Positions 47,337-56,097 are shown, numbered from the stretch's first letter. The stretch is DNA of 64,000 nt from an uncultured Eubacteriales bacterium (GCA_900540185.1 UQFH01000001.1:176730-240729), one strand, 5' to 3'. Notes: generated by a model not told the origin, from the sequence alone. Program-made: numbers and translations.

Positions 47337-48274
47337 GCTCTTTTTACCCTCACAATCTTCCCTTTACCGATAGCTTCAACAATCGGAACATCTATAAATT
47401 CCTTGTTCACCGCTTTTTTATCTGCACTGAAATCGAATTCTATATCCGTTTGAATCTCCGGTTTTTCATATAAAATCTCATAAAATTTTCGAAAAATTCG
47501 AATCGTTTCTTCATCGGAATATCCGAGCATCGACTCCATAAAAAGTCCAATCGCAACAGCCTTTCCGTGGCTAATCTTGTAACCGGATTGACTTTCCAAA
47601 AAATGCGCAACCGTGTGCCCTGCGTTTAAAAGATTCCTTATGCCCTTGTCTCTAAAATCCATCTCAACAATTTGTGCTTTTTTTAAAGGCGCGTATTCTG
47701 TCATCTTTTTTATGAGTTTATCTTTTTCGTCGGCTTTTAAAAGCTCAAACATCTCCATTGCAACCTCTCTATCAAATAGAGTTGCAAGTTTAAATCCTTC
47801 GACAAATCCGTCTTTCAAATCCTCCTCTTCAAGAGTTTTTGTAAAATTCGAATCGACATAAACAATTTCCGGCTCTTTAAAAATTCCGACATTATTCTTC
47901 GCATTCATGAAATTTATCGCACACTTGCCGCCAATCGCCGCATCCGTCATAGATAAAAGTGTCGTCGGGAGAATTATATGCCTTATCCCTCTCATGTAAA
48001 TGCCCGCGGCAAAAGACGCGACATCCGAAATCGTTCCCCCACCGACAATATAAAGTGTCGAATTTCTAGTGAGCGACAAATCGTGCATTCTCTCAACAAT
48101 TGAAAACAGAACTTCTTTTGTCTTTGCACACTCGCCCGCCTCAATAAACATTGTGTTTTCCGGAAAAATTTCCGGATATAAATCCTTCAATTTCTCGTCT
48201 GCAACAACCAAATATTCTTCCGAGTCAATATAGTCATATTGATTTTTTATGGATTTTAAAATTATTTTTTCCAC
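47294..48274 (-). CDS. aroB: 3-dehydroquinate synthase
   Basis: NAD- and metal-dependent conversion of DAHP to 3-dehydroquinate. 326 residues, a little short. Motifs: GGGTISDVASFAAGIYMRGI, LPTTLLSMTDAAIGGKCAINF, AKNNVGIFKEP, a metal Glu in DGFVEGFKLA, and the metal His in NAGHTVAHFLE and ISHGKAVAIG. The start is GTG, with GGAGGATTT immediately upstream. Confidence 0.93.
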   Translation of the reverse strand: MEKIILKSIKNQYDYIDSEEYLVVADEKLKDLYPEIFPENTMFIEAGECAKTKEVLFSIVERMHDLSLTRNSTLYIVGGGTISDVASFAAGIYMRGIRHIILPTTLLSMTDAAIGGKCAINFMNAKNNVGIFKEPEIVYVDSNFTKTLEEEDLKDGFVEGFKLATLFDREVAMEMFELLKADEKDKLIKKMTEYAPLKKAQIVEMDFRDKGIRNLLNAGHTVAHFLESQSGYKISHGKAVAIGLFMESMLGYSDEETIRIFRKFYEILYEKPEIQTDIEFDFSADKKAVNKEFIDVPIVEAIGKGKIVRVKRAWLEESLKKVLMKI

Positions 48275-48969
48275 AAATCCTCCACAATTTTGTCGAATGT
48301 CTCGAGCGGAATTGTTTGCTTCGAATCGCTAAGAGCAATTTCCGGATTTTCATGCACTTCAACAATAATTCCATCAGCTCCGGCAGCAACAGCCGCTCTC
48401 GCCGCACGTCTTACAAAATCACGTCTTCCCATCGAATGGCTCGGATCTGCAATAACTTTGTAGTCCGTGTTTTCTTTGATGTAAATTATGGCACCGATAT
48501 CCAAAATATTTCTCGTTACATCATCGAAACTTCGAATCCCTCTTTCGCAAAGAGTGATCTTGTGATTCCCCTCAAGCTTTATATATTCCGCCGCTTTTAA
48601 GAATTCATGAACCGTATTTGAAAAGCCCCTCTTTAATATAACAGGCTTATCCGTTTTTCCAATCTCCCTTAAAAGCTCAAAATTTTGCATATTTCTTGCG
48701 CCGATTTGAAAAACATCGACATGGTCATAAAGTTTCTCAATCTGGCTCACACCGACAACCTCTGTGACGGTTTTCATACCCATTTCCCTGATTTTATCGA
48801 GAATCGGCAGACCTTTCCAACCAATCCCCTGAAAATCTTTCGGATCGGTTCTCGGCTTAAAAAGCGCCGCTCTCATTTCAGTTATTCCGCGTTGTTTCAG
48901 TTCGCGCGCAAGCGAAAGAGCCTGTCTCTCGCTTTCTATTGAACATGAACCCGCAATAATTCTAATCAT
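48262..48969 (-). CDS. aroF: 3-deoxy-7-phosphoheptulonate synthase (DAHP synthase, AroA/KdsA-like family)
   Basis: Condenses PEP with erythrose-4-phosphate, the entry step of the shikimate pathway. 235 residues: a bare TIM barrel of the short class I-beta type without a regulatory ACT or chorismate-mutase extension, so feedback control is not evident. Landmarks: IAGSCSIES, FKPRTDPKDFQGIG, EVVGVSQIEKL, QIGARNMQN, LKRGFSNTVHEFL, CERGIRSFD and ADPSHSMGRRDFV. I use ATG 48969, in the 8-nt overlap ATGATTAG with aroE; a start 63 nt earlier would add an unlikely peptide. Confidence 0.93.
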   Translation of the reverse strand: MIRIIAGSCSIESERQALSLARELKQRGITEMRAALFKPRTDPKDFQGIGWKGLPILDKIREMGMKTVTEVVGVSQIEKLYDHVDVFQIGARNMQNFELLREIGKTDKPVILKRGFSNTVHEFLKAAEYIKLEGNHKITLCERGIRSFDDVTRNILDIGAIIYIKENTDYKVIADPSHSMGRRDFVRRAARAAVAAGADGIIVEVHENPEIALSDSKQTIPLETFDKIVEDLWKK

Positions 48970-49699
48970 TATCCTCACCCTTATATAACTTGTATGCTTC
49001 CACCGCCTGGTAGTAGAGCATATCGTATCCATTTTTTATTTCTACACCTTGATTTTCCATCTCGCTTAAAAAAAGTGTGCGTTCAGGCGTATAAATAATG
49101 TCCACTGCCGTTTTCTGTGAATCGAATTTTTTTGTAATAATCGCCCTATTCTCGTTAAAACCGACGCTTGTGGCATTTATAACATTTGTAAAATCGCAAT
49201 TTTTTAAATCGTAAATAAAATTTAGGTCCGGCTTTATCTTTAAAAGCATGTCATTTTGACTTGAATCTCTCACATACAAAGTCAACTCCAAATCTTTAAA
49301 CGCATAGATAAGAGCTCTCGCGGCTCCTCCTCTACCAAGAATAAGCGTTTTCCCATCTCTAAGAAAATTTTCGTATGCTCTCTGTGCTCCGTACACGTCA
49401 GTGTTATATCCCATGAACTTTCCATTTTTGTTTATAACCGTGTTCGCAGCATTTAGCGCATCCACCGATTCCGACATATCGTCAAGATATTTTATTATTT
49501 CCGATTTATATGGCGCAGTAACATTAAATCCTCTCGCTCCCGTTTCCTTTATAAATCTCACAAATTTCGGAATCTCTTCCGGATTCACGTCCGCATTTTC
49601 GTACAAAAAATCTATATTGTCCTTTTCCGACAGTTCTCGATAAATCTCTCCGGAGCGTGAATTCTTAATATTTTTTCCGAGCAAATAACATTTATACAT
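48962..49699 (-). CDS. aroE: Shikimate dehydrogenase (NADP+)
   Basis: Reduces 3-dehydroshikimate to shikimate. 245 residues. Substrate-binding NVTAPYKSEII with the catalytic Lys, ANTVINKNGKFMGYNTDVYG with the catalytic Asp, the Rossmann loop LGRGGAARALIYA and a C-terminal NGYDMLYYQAVEAYKLY. It follows yvcK with an 8-nt overlap, so the aro genes are attached to a wall/carbon-control cluster. Confidence 0.93.
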   Translation of the reverse strand: MYKCYLLGKNIKNSRSGEIYRELSEKDNIDFLYENADVNPEEIPKFVRFIKETGARGFNVTAPYKSEIIKYLDDMSESVDALNAANTVINKNGKFMGYNTDVYGAQRAYENFLRDGKTLILGRGGAARALIYAFKDLELTLYVRDSSQNDMLLKIKPDLNFIYDLKNCDFTNVINATSVGFNENRAIITKKFDSQKTAVDIIYTPERTLFLSEMENQGVEIKNGYDMLYYQAVEAYKLYKGEDND

Positions 49700-50630
49700 A
49701 AAAAAGCTCCGAAAGTGTTTCGGTTATATTTGTTGCATTGCTCCTAACATATCCGCTCTTTACTTCGAGAAATTCACCTGTAATGAGTTTCGAATCCAAC
49801 ATTTCTCTGTCCTCGTCTGTAACTTCAACCGGCATGCTTCCTTCGAAACTATATTTTTCGATAAGTTCCCTTTTCGGAAGTACATCGTTTGCAAGTACAT
49901 AATCCAGCTCACGACCGAGATATCTCTCAACTTCCTCGACATGATTATATAGTGAATAACCCATGGTTTCCTCCGGTTGAGTCATTACATTCGCAATATA
50001 TACAACTTTTTTGTCCTTTAGCGCCTCTCTAACTCCGTCAACAAGGAGATTGCATATAACAGACGTGTATAGACTTCCCGGTCCCAATGTGACCACGTCA
50101 GCGTTTAAAATCGCCTCTTTGGCATGCTCCGAAATATTTACATGGTTAATCAAAGAAAGTTCTTTGATTCCGGCTTTTCTCTTTAAAGCGAAAATTGCAA
50201 TCTCGGACTCGCCCCTTACTTTCACACCGTTTGATAGAACTGCGCACAAATCCATATTGTCAATTGTGACAGGATAAACCTTTCCCTTTAAATTTAAAAC
50301 ATTGGAAACAACTTGAATTCCGTCTTCAAATGAGCCTTCGCTTTTAACCATTCCCGCAATAATCAAATTCCCGAGTGACTGCCCTTTGAGAGAGCCATCT
50401 TCGAATCTATAACTCAAAAGTTTTCTCAAGTCGTCCGGCGCTTCCGAAAGCGCCAAAAGACAGTTTCTTATATCTCCCGGCGGTAGCATGTTAAGGTCCT
50501 CTCTTAAAATCCCGCTTCCGCCACCGTTGTCTCCAACCGTGACGATTGCAGCTACGTCAAATTTTTTCTTGAGTCCGTTTAATAAAACGCTGAGTCCTGT
50601 TCCGCCGCCTATTGCTGCAAGTTTAATCAT
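49692..50630 (-). CDS. yvcK: YvcK/CofD-like UDP-sugar-binding regulator (gluconeogenesis factor)
   Basis: A 312-residue protein of the CofD/YvcK family. In Bacillus YvcK binds UDP-GlcNAc, supports growth on gluconeogenic carbon and is linked to PBP1 placement. Signature IGGGTGLSVLLNGL at the start, VGDNGGGSGILRE, LPPGDIRNCLLALSE and the phosphate loop TLGPGSLYTSVI. The start at 50630 has GATGAGG upstream; an ATG 12 nt earlier would overlap it. It overlaps rapZ by 8 nt. The usual third partner, whiA, is missing; aroE follows instead. Confidence 0.93.
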   Translation of the reverse strand: MIKLAAIGGGTGLSVLLNGLKKKFDVAAIVTVGDNGGGSGILREDLNMLPPGDIRNCLLALSEAPDDLRKLLSYRFEDGSLKGQSLGNLIIAGMVKSEGSFEDGIQVVSNVLNLKGKVYPVTIDNMDLCAVLSNGVKVRGESEIAIFALKRKAGIKELSLINHVNISEHAKEAILNADVVTLGPGSLYTSVICNLLVDGVREALKDKKVVYIANVMTQPEETMGYSLYNHVEEVERYLGRELDYVLANDVLPKRELIEKYSFEGSMPVEVTDEDREMLDSKLITGEFLEVKSGYVRSNATNITETLSELFYV

Positions 50631-51474
50631 CGTGTGCCTCATCCAAATCTCGATTTATAATTGTAATACTTATTCCCGACGCTTTAAGAAGTTCCGCAAG
50701 TCTCCTTGCAACACTCACCGAGCGCTGTCTTCCGCCGGTGCATCCGAAAGCAACAATAAGTTGCTCCTTGCCCTCATTTTCATAAAGCGGAATCAAAAAC
50801 TTCAATAAATCGTGCACTTTTTCTATAAACTCGCCGCTCTCTTTTTGAGCCAAAACAAAGTCATAGCAATCCGAATTGTATCCACTCTTGAGCTTAAGCT
50901 CCGAAACATAATATGGATTTGTGATAAACCTAACGTCAAAAACTAAATCCGCATCAAGAACAATGCCGTTTTTAAATCCGAAAGTTTTGAAAATAACTGA
51001 AATTTCATTTTTATCATTTAAAACTAAACTGTGAATAATATTTTTAAGCTCACCTAAAGTCAAATTCGTAGTGTCAATCGGAATCGAAAGATCCATAACT
51101 CTGTCCATGAGTTCTCTTTCCTTTTGAATGCCGTCGACAATCGTGCCGCCGGGACTCATCGGGTGAAGTCTTCTCTTCTCCTTGAATCTTTTTATAAGCG
51201 CATTGTCGCTCGCATTTAAAAACAGAACTTTTGCACCGTAATCATCCTTCAAATCTTTTATCGTTTTATAAAGTTCACGCTTAAAAACACGTCCCCTTTG
51301 GTCAAGCGCAAGTGCAATTTTATTTATCTCCGGCGTTTCCTCCATAAGTTCAACCAAATCTCTTATAAGAGGCGTCGGCAAATTGTCGATTGAAAGATAG
51401 CCTTCATCTTCCAAAACATTTAAAGCAGCGGTCTTTCCGGCTCCGCTAAGTCCCGTGACTATAACAATTTCCAT
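50623..51474 (-). CDS. rapZ: RNase adapter protein RapZ (YvcJ)
   Basis: P-loop protein of 283 residues; in E. coli it guides RNase E to the GlmZ small RNA, while in Bacillus YvcJ affects competence. N-terminal Walker A GLSGAGKTAALNVLEDEG, VLFLNASDNALIKRFKEKRRLHP, and the C-terminal module with GCTGGRQRSVSVARRLAELL. Ribosome site TTGAGGTGA. Cotranscribed with murB and yvcK. Confidence 0.95.
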   Translation of the reverse strand: MEIVIVTGLSGAGKTAALNVLEDEGYLSIDNLPTPLIRDLVELMEETPEINKIALALDQRGRVFKRELYKTIKDLKDDYGAKVLFLNASDNALIKRFKEKRRLHPMSPGGTIVDGIQKERELMDRVMDLSIPIDTTNLTLGELKNIIHSLVLNDKNEISVIFKTFGFKNGIVLDADLVFDVRFITNPYYVSELKLKSGYNSDCYDFVLAQKESGEFIEKVHDLLKFLIPLYENEGKEQLIVAFGCTGGRQRSVSVARRLAELLKASGISITIINRDLDEAHDD

Positions 51475-51478
51475 AAAA

Positions 51479-52324
51479 TCACCTCAAAATCTTGACTTCG
51501 GTTTCCAAACTTATTCCCGTCTTATCAAGTACAATATCATGAACCTTTTGAATAAGCAAAACCACATCTTCATAGCTTGCATTGTCGACATTTATAATAA
51601 AGCCCGCGTGTTTCTTTGAAACTTCCGCCCCTCCGATTCTAAGTCCTTTAAGTCCGCATTCATCTATAATCTTTGATGCAAAGCCGTTTTCCGGTCTCTT
51701 AAACACACTTCCGCATGAAGGATAGTCAAGGGGTTGCTTTTCTCGTCTTCTGCCGTTCAAATCATTGATAACTGCTTCAATTTCCTTTTGATCGCCCTCT
51801 TCTCCGATAAAAGTCGCCCCAACAATTATTTCACCGTTTGTTTGAAATAAACTGTACCTTTGTGAAAAATCAAGCTGTTCTTTTGTATATCTTACAATCT
51901 TGCCGTCTCTTATTGCGCTTACACTTTCCAAAACGTCGCTTATAACAGGGCCGTATGCGCCCGCATTCATAAAGATTCCGCCACCTATAGTTCCGGGAAT
52001 TCCGTCCAAAAATTCAAACCCTTTCAAATATGACTTAAGTGCAAATCTGCTCAAAGCTTTCATCGTGACTCCGGATTCGGCGATAATTCTATATCCGTCC
52101 TTTCGAATTTTGGAAAAATTGTCCCTTAAAATCATAAAACTTTTATCATAATATCCGTCCGGAATAATGAGATTCGAGCAATTTCCTATTACAATTACAT
52201 CCTTACATTTATTTAAAACATCTAAAATATCGTCGGTTTCTTCAGGAAAAAAAATCTCTTTCACATTCCCTCCGACTTTCATCGACGTATATGGTTTAAT
52301 AGATACATTTTTCAATACTTCCAT
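51479..52324 (-). CDS. murB: UDP-N-acetylenolpyruvoylglucosamine reductase
   Basis: FAD enzyme reducing enolpyruvyl-UDP-GlcNAc to UDP-MurNAc. 281 residues. Seen are the opening NVSIKPYTSMKVGGNVKEIFFP, the FAD region GFEFLDGIPGTIGGGIFMNAGAYG, a catalytic YPSCGSVFKRPENGFASKIID (Ser proton donor) and SKKHAGFIIN with the final Glu in LETEVKIL. I start at ATG 52324, with ribosome site TGAGGTGG; a longer frame upstream would add a hydrophobic stretch with no site. TATAAT upstream at minus-strand 52346 or so is the likely operon promoter. Confidence 0.94.
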   Translation of the reverse strand: MEVLKNVSIKPYTSMKVGGNVKEIFFPEETDDILDVLNKCKDVIVIGNCSNLIIPDGYYDKSFMILRDNFSKIRKDGYRIIAESGVTMKALSRFALKSYLKGFEFLDGIPGTIGGGIFMNAGAYGPVISDVLESVSAIRDGKIVRYTKEQLDFSQRYSLFQTNGEIIVGATFIGEEGDQKEIEAVINDLNGRRREKQPLDYPSCGSVFKRPENGFASKIIDECGLKGLRIGGAEVSKKHAGFIINVDNASYEDVVLLIQKVHDIVLDKTGISLETEVKILR

Positions 52325-52363
52325 ATTCCACCTCATACATACATTATACCCAATTATGAGCAA

Positions 52364-52403
52364 TAAAAAAAGAGCACTTTCTAAGTTTTTAGATACAGTG
52401 CTC
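52364..52403 (-). terminator. Terminator of the ABC exporter gene
   Basis: GAGCACT / AGTGCTC arms (52372-52378 and 52397-52403), followed on the minus strand by seven T. Confidence 0.88.
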
Positions 52404-52459
52404 ATTTTTAAATTGTTATAATTTTTGTACGGATAAATTAAAAATTTTTCATATTAAAA

Positions 52460-54220
52460 CTAGTTTTGTGCATTAAACAGCTCGAAAAACTTTCCGTTTG
52501 CATTCATCAACTCATCAAAGCTTCCTTCTTCAACAACTTTTCCGGCATCAAGCACAATAAACTTCGTTGCTCTTTTCAAGCCTTGAATTCTGTGCGTGGT
52601 AAAAATTGCCGATCTTATATTTGAGTCTTCCAAAAGATTTTCCCAGAAAACTTTTTCTTGTATCGGATCAAGCGCGCTCGTCGGTTCGTCAAATATCAGC
52701 ACATTCCCGCCGTGATAGAGAGTTCTTGCGGTTGCAATTCTTTGCCACTCGCCACCTGAAATCTCCACGCCGTCATTGTAAATTTTACCCAAATGCGTTT
52801 CCATATTATTGCCGAATTTTTTCAGTACTGAATCAGCACCTGCACGATTTATTGACTGGGCGAGATTATTCTTGGAATTTTTATTTATATTGCTCAATTC
52901 CACATTTTCTCGGAAAGTGATTTCGTATTTGTTGAAATCTTGAAAAAGCACTCCAAATGAACTTCTAAGCTCGTCAACATCATAATCCTTAATGTCTTTA
53001 CCGTTTATGAGAATTTGACCGCTGTCGGCGTCGTATAGCCTCAATAAAAGCTTCATAATTGTAGTTTTCCCCGAGCCGTTTACGCCCACAATTCCCAGCC
53101 TGTCCCCGACGTTAAAATCAAAACTCACATTCTCCAAAGCATAGTCGTCTCTTCCCGGATATTTGAAGGACACATTCTTAAATTCGATTTTATTCACATC
53201 GCTGCAATTTGAATCTCCGGAAGCCATATTGAAGTCGAAATCCAAAAATTCAAAATAAGTATTCATAAAAAGTTCCGTTTCAAGAAGCATCGAGCCTTCC
53301 TCGATAAATCTTATGGAGCTTCTTGCAGTGTATAAAAGATAATTTAGAAATAGCGAAAGAGCTCCGATGGTATAAATTCCGGCGACCACGTTTTTCACAA
53401 ATAAAACTATTGTTATGGATAAAATCACGACTCCAAAAATTGAAACAAGCACTCCGGCAAGCCCCTTCTTTCTTCTGTCTTTAGCGGATTCCCCGTTAAT
53501 TCTATCAATAATTTCATCGTAATCTTCTTTAAATTTGTCACCATATTTAAAGACAACTCTTTCTTTTGAAAAGTCTCTCCCAAGCAATATGTCCCTGTAA
53601 TAGTTTAATTGCTTTACAAAAGGCGATCTCGTGACCGTGTTTTCATAAGCTGCCACTTGGAGTTTGTAGACGATATAGCTTTGAGGGAAAATACCCACCA
53701 AAAATGCGAGCGGAATCAAAATGGAATAAGCCGATAGCTGAGCAAACATAACCACGATTGTAACGAAAATTCTTATGATAGAAAATGAAAATACAATCAA
53801 ATTTATCGGTCTGAATGCGATTTCCATTTGAAGCATATTGAGCCTGTCGTAAAATTCAGGATCGTCCAATGTGTTTAAGTTATCCACTTCGGAGACTTTA
53901 TTAAAAAGATCCATGTTCACCTTTTTAACAAGTGAATCCGTGCATTCCCCTTGCACAATCATCATCAGCGGTCCCACCAAAAAATCTATGAGCACCGCAA
54001 TAATAAACGGCAGCATTATAAGTATTGCCGATTTAACATCCGATAGCGTTTTTACACTGTCGATAAATTTTGCAATCGCCGTCGCTTGAACTACCGGAAT
54101 AAAAATTTGCAGCGCCAAAATTATCATAAGAAATGTAACTTTGGTCGGTGCACTTTTAAAAATCAGGCCAAGAGACCTAAAGAATGTTTTAAAATATGAC
54201 GGCTTTTCAGATTTATTCAT
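52460..54220 (-). CDS. ABC exporter half-transporter (fused membrane and ATPase domains)
   Basis: A 586-residue half-transporter that would work as a dimer. Residues 1-310 hold six membrane helices; the ATPase domain carries Walker A GVNGSGKTTIMKLL (about 375), a Q loop FGVLFQDFNKYEI, the signature SGGEWQRIATARTLY (Glu instead of the usual Gln after SGG, common in exporters of this kind), Walker B VLIFDEPTSALDP and TTHR. It lacks the peptidase domain of bacteriocin exporters. Ribosome site TAGGAGG. The substrate is not evident. Single gene. Confidence 0.9.
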   Translation of the reverse strand: MNKSEKPSYFKTFFRSLGLIFKSAPTKVTFLMIILALQIFIPVVQATAIAKFIDSVKTLSDVKSAILIMLPFIIAVLIDFLVGPLMMIVQGECTDSLVKKVNMDLFNKVSEVDNLNTLDDPEFYDRLNMLQMEIAFRPINLIVFSFSIIRIFVTIVVMFAQLSAYSILIPLAFLVGIFPQSYIVYKLQVAAYENTVTRSPFVKQLNYYRDILLGRDFSKERVVFKYGDKFKEDYDEIIDRINGESAKDRRKKGLAGVLVSIFGVVILSITIVLFVKNVVAGIYTIGALSLFLNYLLYTARSSIRFIEEGSMLLETELFMNTYFEFLDFDFNMASGDSNCSDVNKIEFKNVSFKYPGRDDYALENVSFDFNVGDRLGIVGVNGSGKTTIMKLLLRLYDADSGQILINGKDIKDYDVDELRSSFGVLFQDFNKYEITFRENVELSNINKNSKNNLAQSINRAGADSVLKKFGNNMETHLGKIYNDGVEISGGEWQRIATARTLYHGGNVLIFDEPTSALDPIQEKVFWENLLEDSNIRSAIFTTHRIQGLKRATKFIVLDAGKVVEEGSFDELMNANGKFFELFNAQN

Positions 54221-54435
54221 ATTTTCCTCCTATAGTTTTTCACCACATGTTAACCTCTCCATATAAAATAACAAGATTTTCAGTGTCTAATATAAAATTT
54301 ATTTTATGAGAGACGATGTGTGATTTTAGTTAAGTACTTTTTTTGTGTGTAATTAATATATTTATAATATATTTTCTATGGTTAATTACATTTATAAAGT
54401 TCTTTCACAATATTTATACCCAAAAAAATAATTAA

Positions 54436-54567
54436 ACCAAAATTGTGCTAATAATCATTATTAATTTATTTTGTATACTCGGTCACGCTGACTTCGAAAC
54501 CACTGACAGATTTTATGTAATGAATCAATCACGTGAGTTGGTAAAAGCAGTAGATTTTTTGCAATAA
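54436..54567 (+). pseudogene. C-terminal remnant of a tyrosine recombinase (integrase)
   Basis: The plus strand encodes, in frame from 54469 to a TAA at 54565-54567, FCILGHADFETTDRFYVM and then NQSRELVKAVDFLQ. This is the end of a phage-type integrase: box II LGHAD-x-TT-x-x-FY, containing the histidine region and the nucleophilic Tyr. The frame opens only at 54436 and has no start or ribosome site, so just the tail remains. It lies beside tRNA-Thr on the side of its 3' end, the usual position of an integrase at attL. It is therefore the scar of an element that was once inserted into the tRNA gene. Confidence 0.75.
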
Positions 54568-54589
54568 TATGAAGTTCGGAACTGCGTGT

Positions 54590-54622
54590 TTTGTGCTCAA
54601 TTTGTGCTCAATTTGTGCACAA
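54590..54622 (+). repeat. Three tandem 11-bp repeats beside the integrase remnant
   Basis: Two exact copies of TTTGTGCTCAA (54590-54600, 54601-54611) and a third, TTTGTGCACAA (54612-54622), with no spacer. They lie between the integrase remnant and the tRNA 3' end, where arm-type integrase binding sites are found, so they may be relics of those. About 490 bp (54221-54713) here contain nothing else that I can identify. Confidence 0.8.
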
Positions 54623-54672
54623 TGTGTGTAAAAATATATGATTTTACGTTGATTTTCCGAAAATCCACAAAA

Positions 54673-54710
54673 ATAAAAAAACGCTACAACCATTAAAATT
54701 GCAACGTTTT
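54673..54710 (-). terminator. Terminator of tRNA-Thr
   Basis: Minus strand AACG...CGTT stem with imperfect inner pairs, then seven T, a few bases after the tRNA CCA end. Confidence 0.65.
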
Positions 54711-54713
54711 AAT

Positions 54714-54789
54714 TGGTGCTGAAGACAGGAATCGAACCTGCGACCTGCTGGTTACGAATCAGCTGCTCTACCGACTGAGCCACTTCAGC
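54714..54789 (-). tRNA. tRNA-Thr (anticodon CGT)
   Basis: A 76-nt tRNA with encoded CCA. Acceptor GCTGAAG pairs with CTTCAGC, followed by discriminator A73. D arm GCTC-AGTCGGTA-GAGC; anticodon arm GCTGA-TTCGTAA-CCAGC with CGT at 54754-54756; T arm GCAGG-TTCGATT-CCTGT. It decodes ACG threonine codons, as does E. coli thrW. The closing pair of the anticodon stem (31-39) is A-C, a mismatch. It is the attachment point of the decayed element next to it. Confidence 0.93.
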
Positions 54790-54807
54790 ATGTTTATAAC
54801 AAAATCT

Positions 54808-54836
54808 ATTATATCAAATTCTTTTTATAATTACAA
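54808..54836 (-). promoter_or_regulatory. Promoter of tRNA-Thr
   Basis: Minus strand TTGTAA (54831-54836), 17 bp, TGATATAAT: TATAAT at 54808-54813 with an extended -10 TG. Confidence 0.78.
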
Positions 54837-54889
54837 GTGTTTTATGTGTAATATTCGGTAAATTTTCTCAAGTTTGTTTTTACACATAC

Positions 54890-54920
54890 AAAAACACTTC
54901 TCGAGTTTGAGAAGTGTTTT
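54890..54920 (-). terminator. Terminator of the typA-patB operon
   Basis: AAAACACTTCTC / GAGAAGTGTTTT with a six-base loop, followed by T on the minus strand, 8 nt after the patB stop. Confidence 0.9.
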
Positions 54921-54927
54921 AATAGAA

Positions 54928-56097
54928 TTATTTAAAATATTTTTTAAGTCTTTTTGCAGCGTCTCTTATAACTTCTGTCGGTGCGGCAAGGTTTATTCTT
55001 TCAAAACCGTCCGCAACTTCTCCGAACTTATGTCCATGATCAAAAATCACAGCACAATCCTCTGCAAGAGTTCTTTCTCTTTCCTCACGCGTCATATCGT
55101 ATGCGCGGAAGTCGAGAAACATTAAATATGTTCCTTCCGGTTCAACAAACTTAATCTTTGTGTCTTTAAGTTCTTCTTTCAAAACATTTTGATTTTCGAT
55201 TATTTTTTCAATAAGTTGACTTAGCCATTCTTCGCATTCATTGTAGCAGATTTCAGCAGCTTTAAATCCGAGTGCGGAGGTTGCGTGCGATTGAACGCCC
55301 ATAACTGCTTGTATAAAATTCTTTTTGAGCTCAGGATTTTTTATAATTGTTGTAGAAACTCCCATTCCGGCGAGATTAAATGTCTTTGATGCCGATGTGA
55401 ATGTGATTGTTCTGTCTGCGAGTTCATCCGATAACGTTTGAAATACAATATGTTTGTGACCCGGCATTATTATGTCCGAGTGAATTTCATCGCTTATCAA
55501 ATACAAATCGTTTTCAAGAATTATTTTCTCAAGCTTTTCAAGTTCTTCTCTTGTCCAAACGCGTGTTACAGGGTTATGAGGTGAGCAGAAAAGAAGTACT
55601 TTGTTTTCTTTCGCTTTTGCAAGTTCTTCAAACTTCTCAAAGTCTATATAAAATCTGTTGTCCTTCTCAATTAGAGGAGCATCAACAAGTTTCCTTCCTT
55701 GTGAAGTGACTGCATTGAAAAACGGAAAATATACCGGAGACATAACTATTACACCGTCTCCTTCGTTTGTGAGCGATTTTACAGCGTTAAAAATCGCAGG
55801 AACGACCGCCGTGTTGTTTACCATCCATTCGTCTTTTACTTCAAAATCGTGCACTCTTTTGAGCCATGATTTCAAAGCATCCTTGAAATCCTCATTCGCT
55901 TCGGTGTATCCAAGAACCATATCATCCAAAAACTTTTTCAAGCCATCGACCATTTCCGGCGGATTTTTAAATTCCATATCTGCCATTGAAAGAGGAATCG
56001 TGTCAGACGGTAAATCCGGAAATTCTCTAAATGTTTTTCTGTATTTTACAGAACCTTGTTCTCTTCTGTTTGTTAGCGTTTCAAAATCGTATTTCAT
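54928..56097 (-). CDS. patB: MalY/PatB-family PLP-dependent beta C-S lyase
   Basis: Fold-type I PLP enzyme (389 residues) of the cystathionine beta-lyase-like MalY/PatB group, cleaving C-S bonds of cystathionine or cysteine and giving ammonia, pyruvate and a thiol or H2S. It has ADMEFKNPPEMV, NTAVVPAIFNAV, CSPHNPVTRVWTREELEKL, SDEIHSDIIMPGHKH and the PLP lysine in TSASKTFNLAGM (about 234). It overlaps the upstream aminotransferase by 4 nt, a pair that suggests amino-acid catabolism, but the substrate cannot be read. Confidence 0.92.
   Translation of the reverse strand: MKYDFETLTNRREQGSVKYRKTFREFPDLPSDTIPLSMADMEFKNPPEMVDGLKKFLDDMVLGYTEANEDFKDALKSWLKRVHDFEVKDEWMVNNTAVVPAIFNAVKSLTNEGDGVIVMSPVYFPFFNAVTSQGRKLVDAPLIEKDNRFYIDFEKFEELAKAKENKVLLFCSPHNPVTRVWTREELEKLEKIILENDLYLISDEIHSDIIMPGHKHIVFQTLSDELADRTITFTSASKTFNLAGMGVSTTIIKNPELKKNFIQAVMGVQSHATSALGFKAAEICYNECEEWLSQLIEKIIENQNVLKEELKDTKIKFVEPEGTYLMFLDFRAYDMTREERERTLAEDCAVIFDHGHKFGEVADGFERINLAAPTEVIRDAAKRLKKYFK

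Noticed and set aside
54590..54622. CRISPR array
   Set aside because: Three 11-bp units without spacers; no cas genes nearby.
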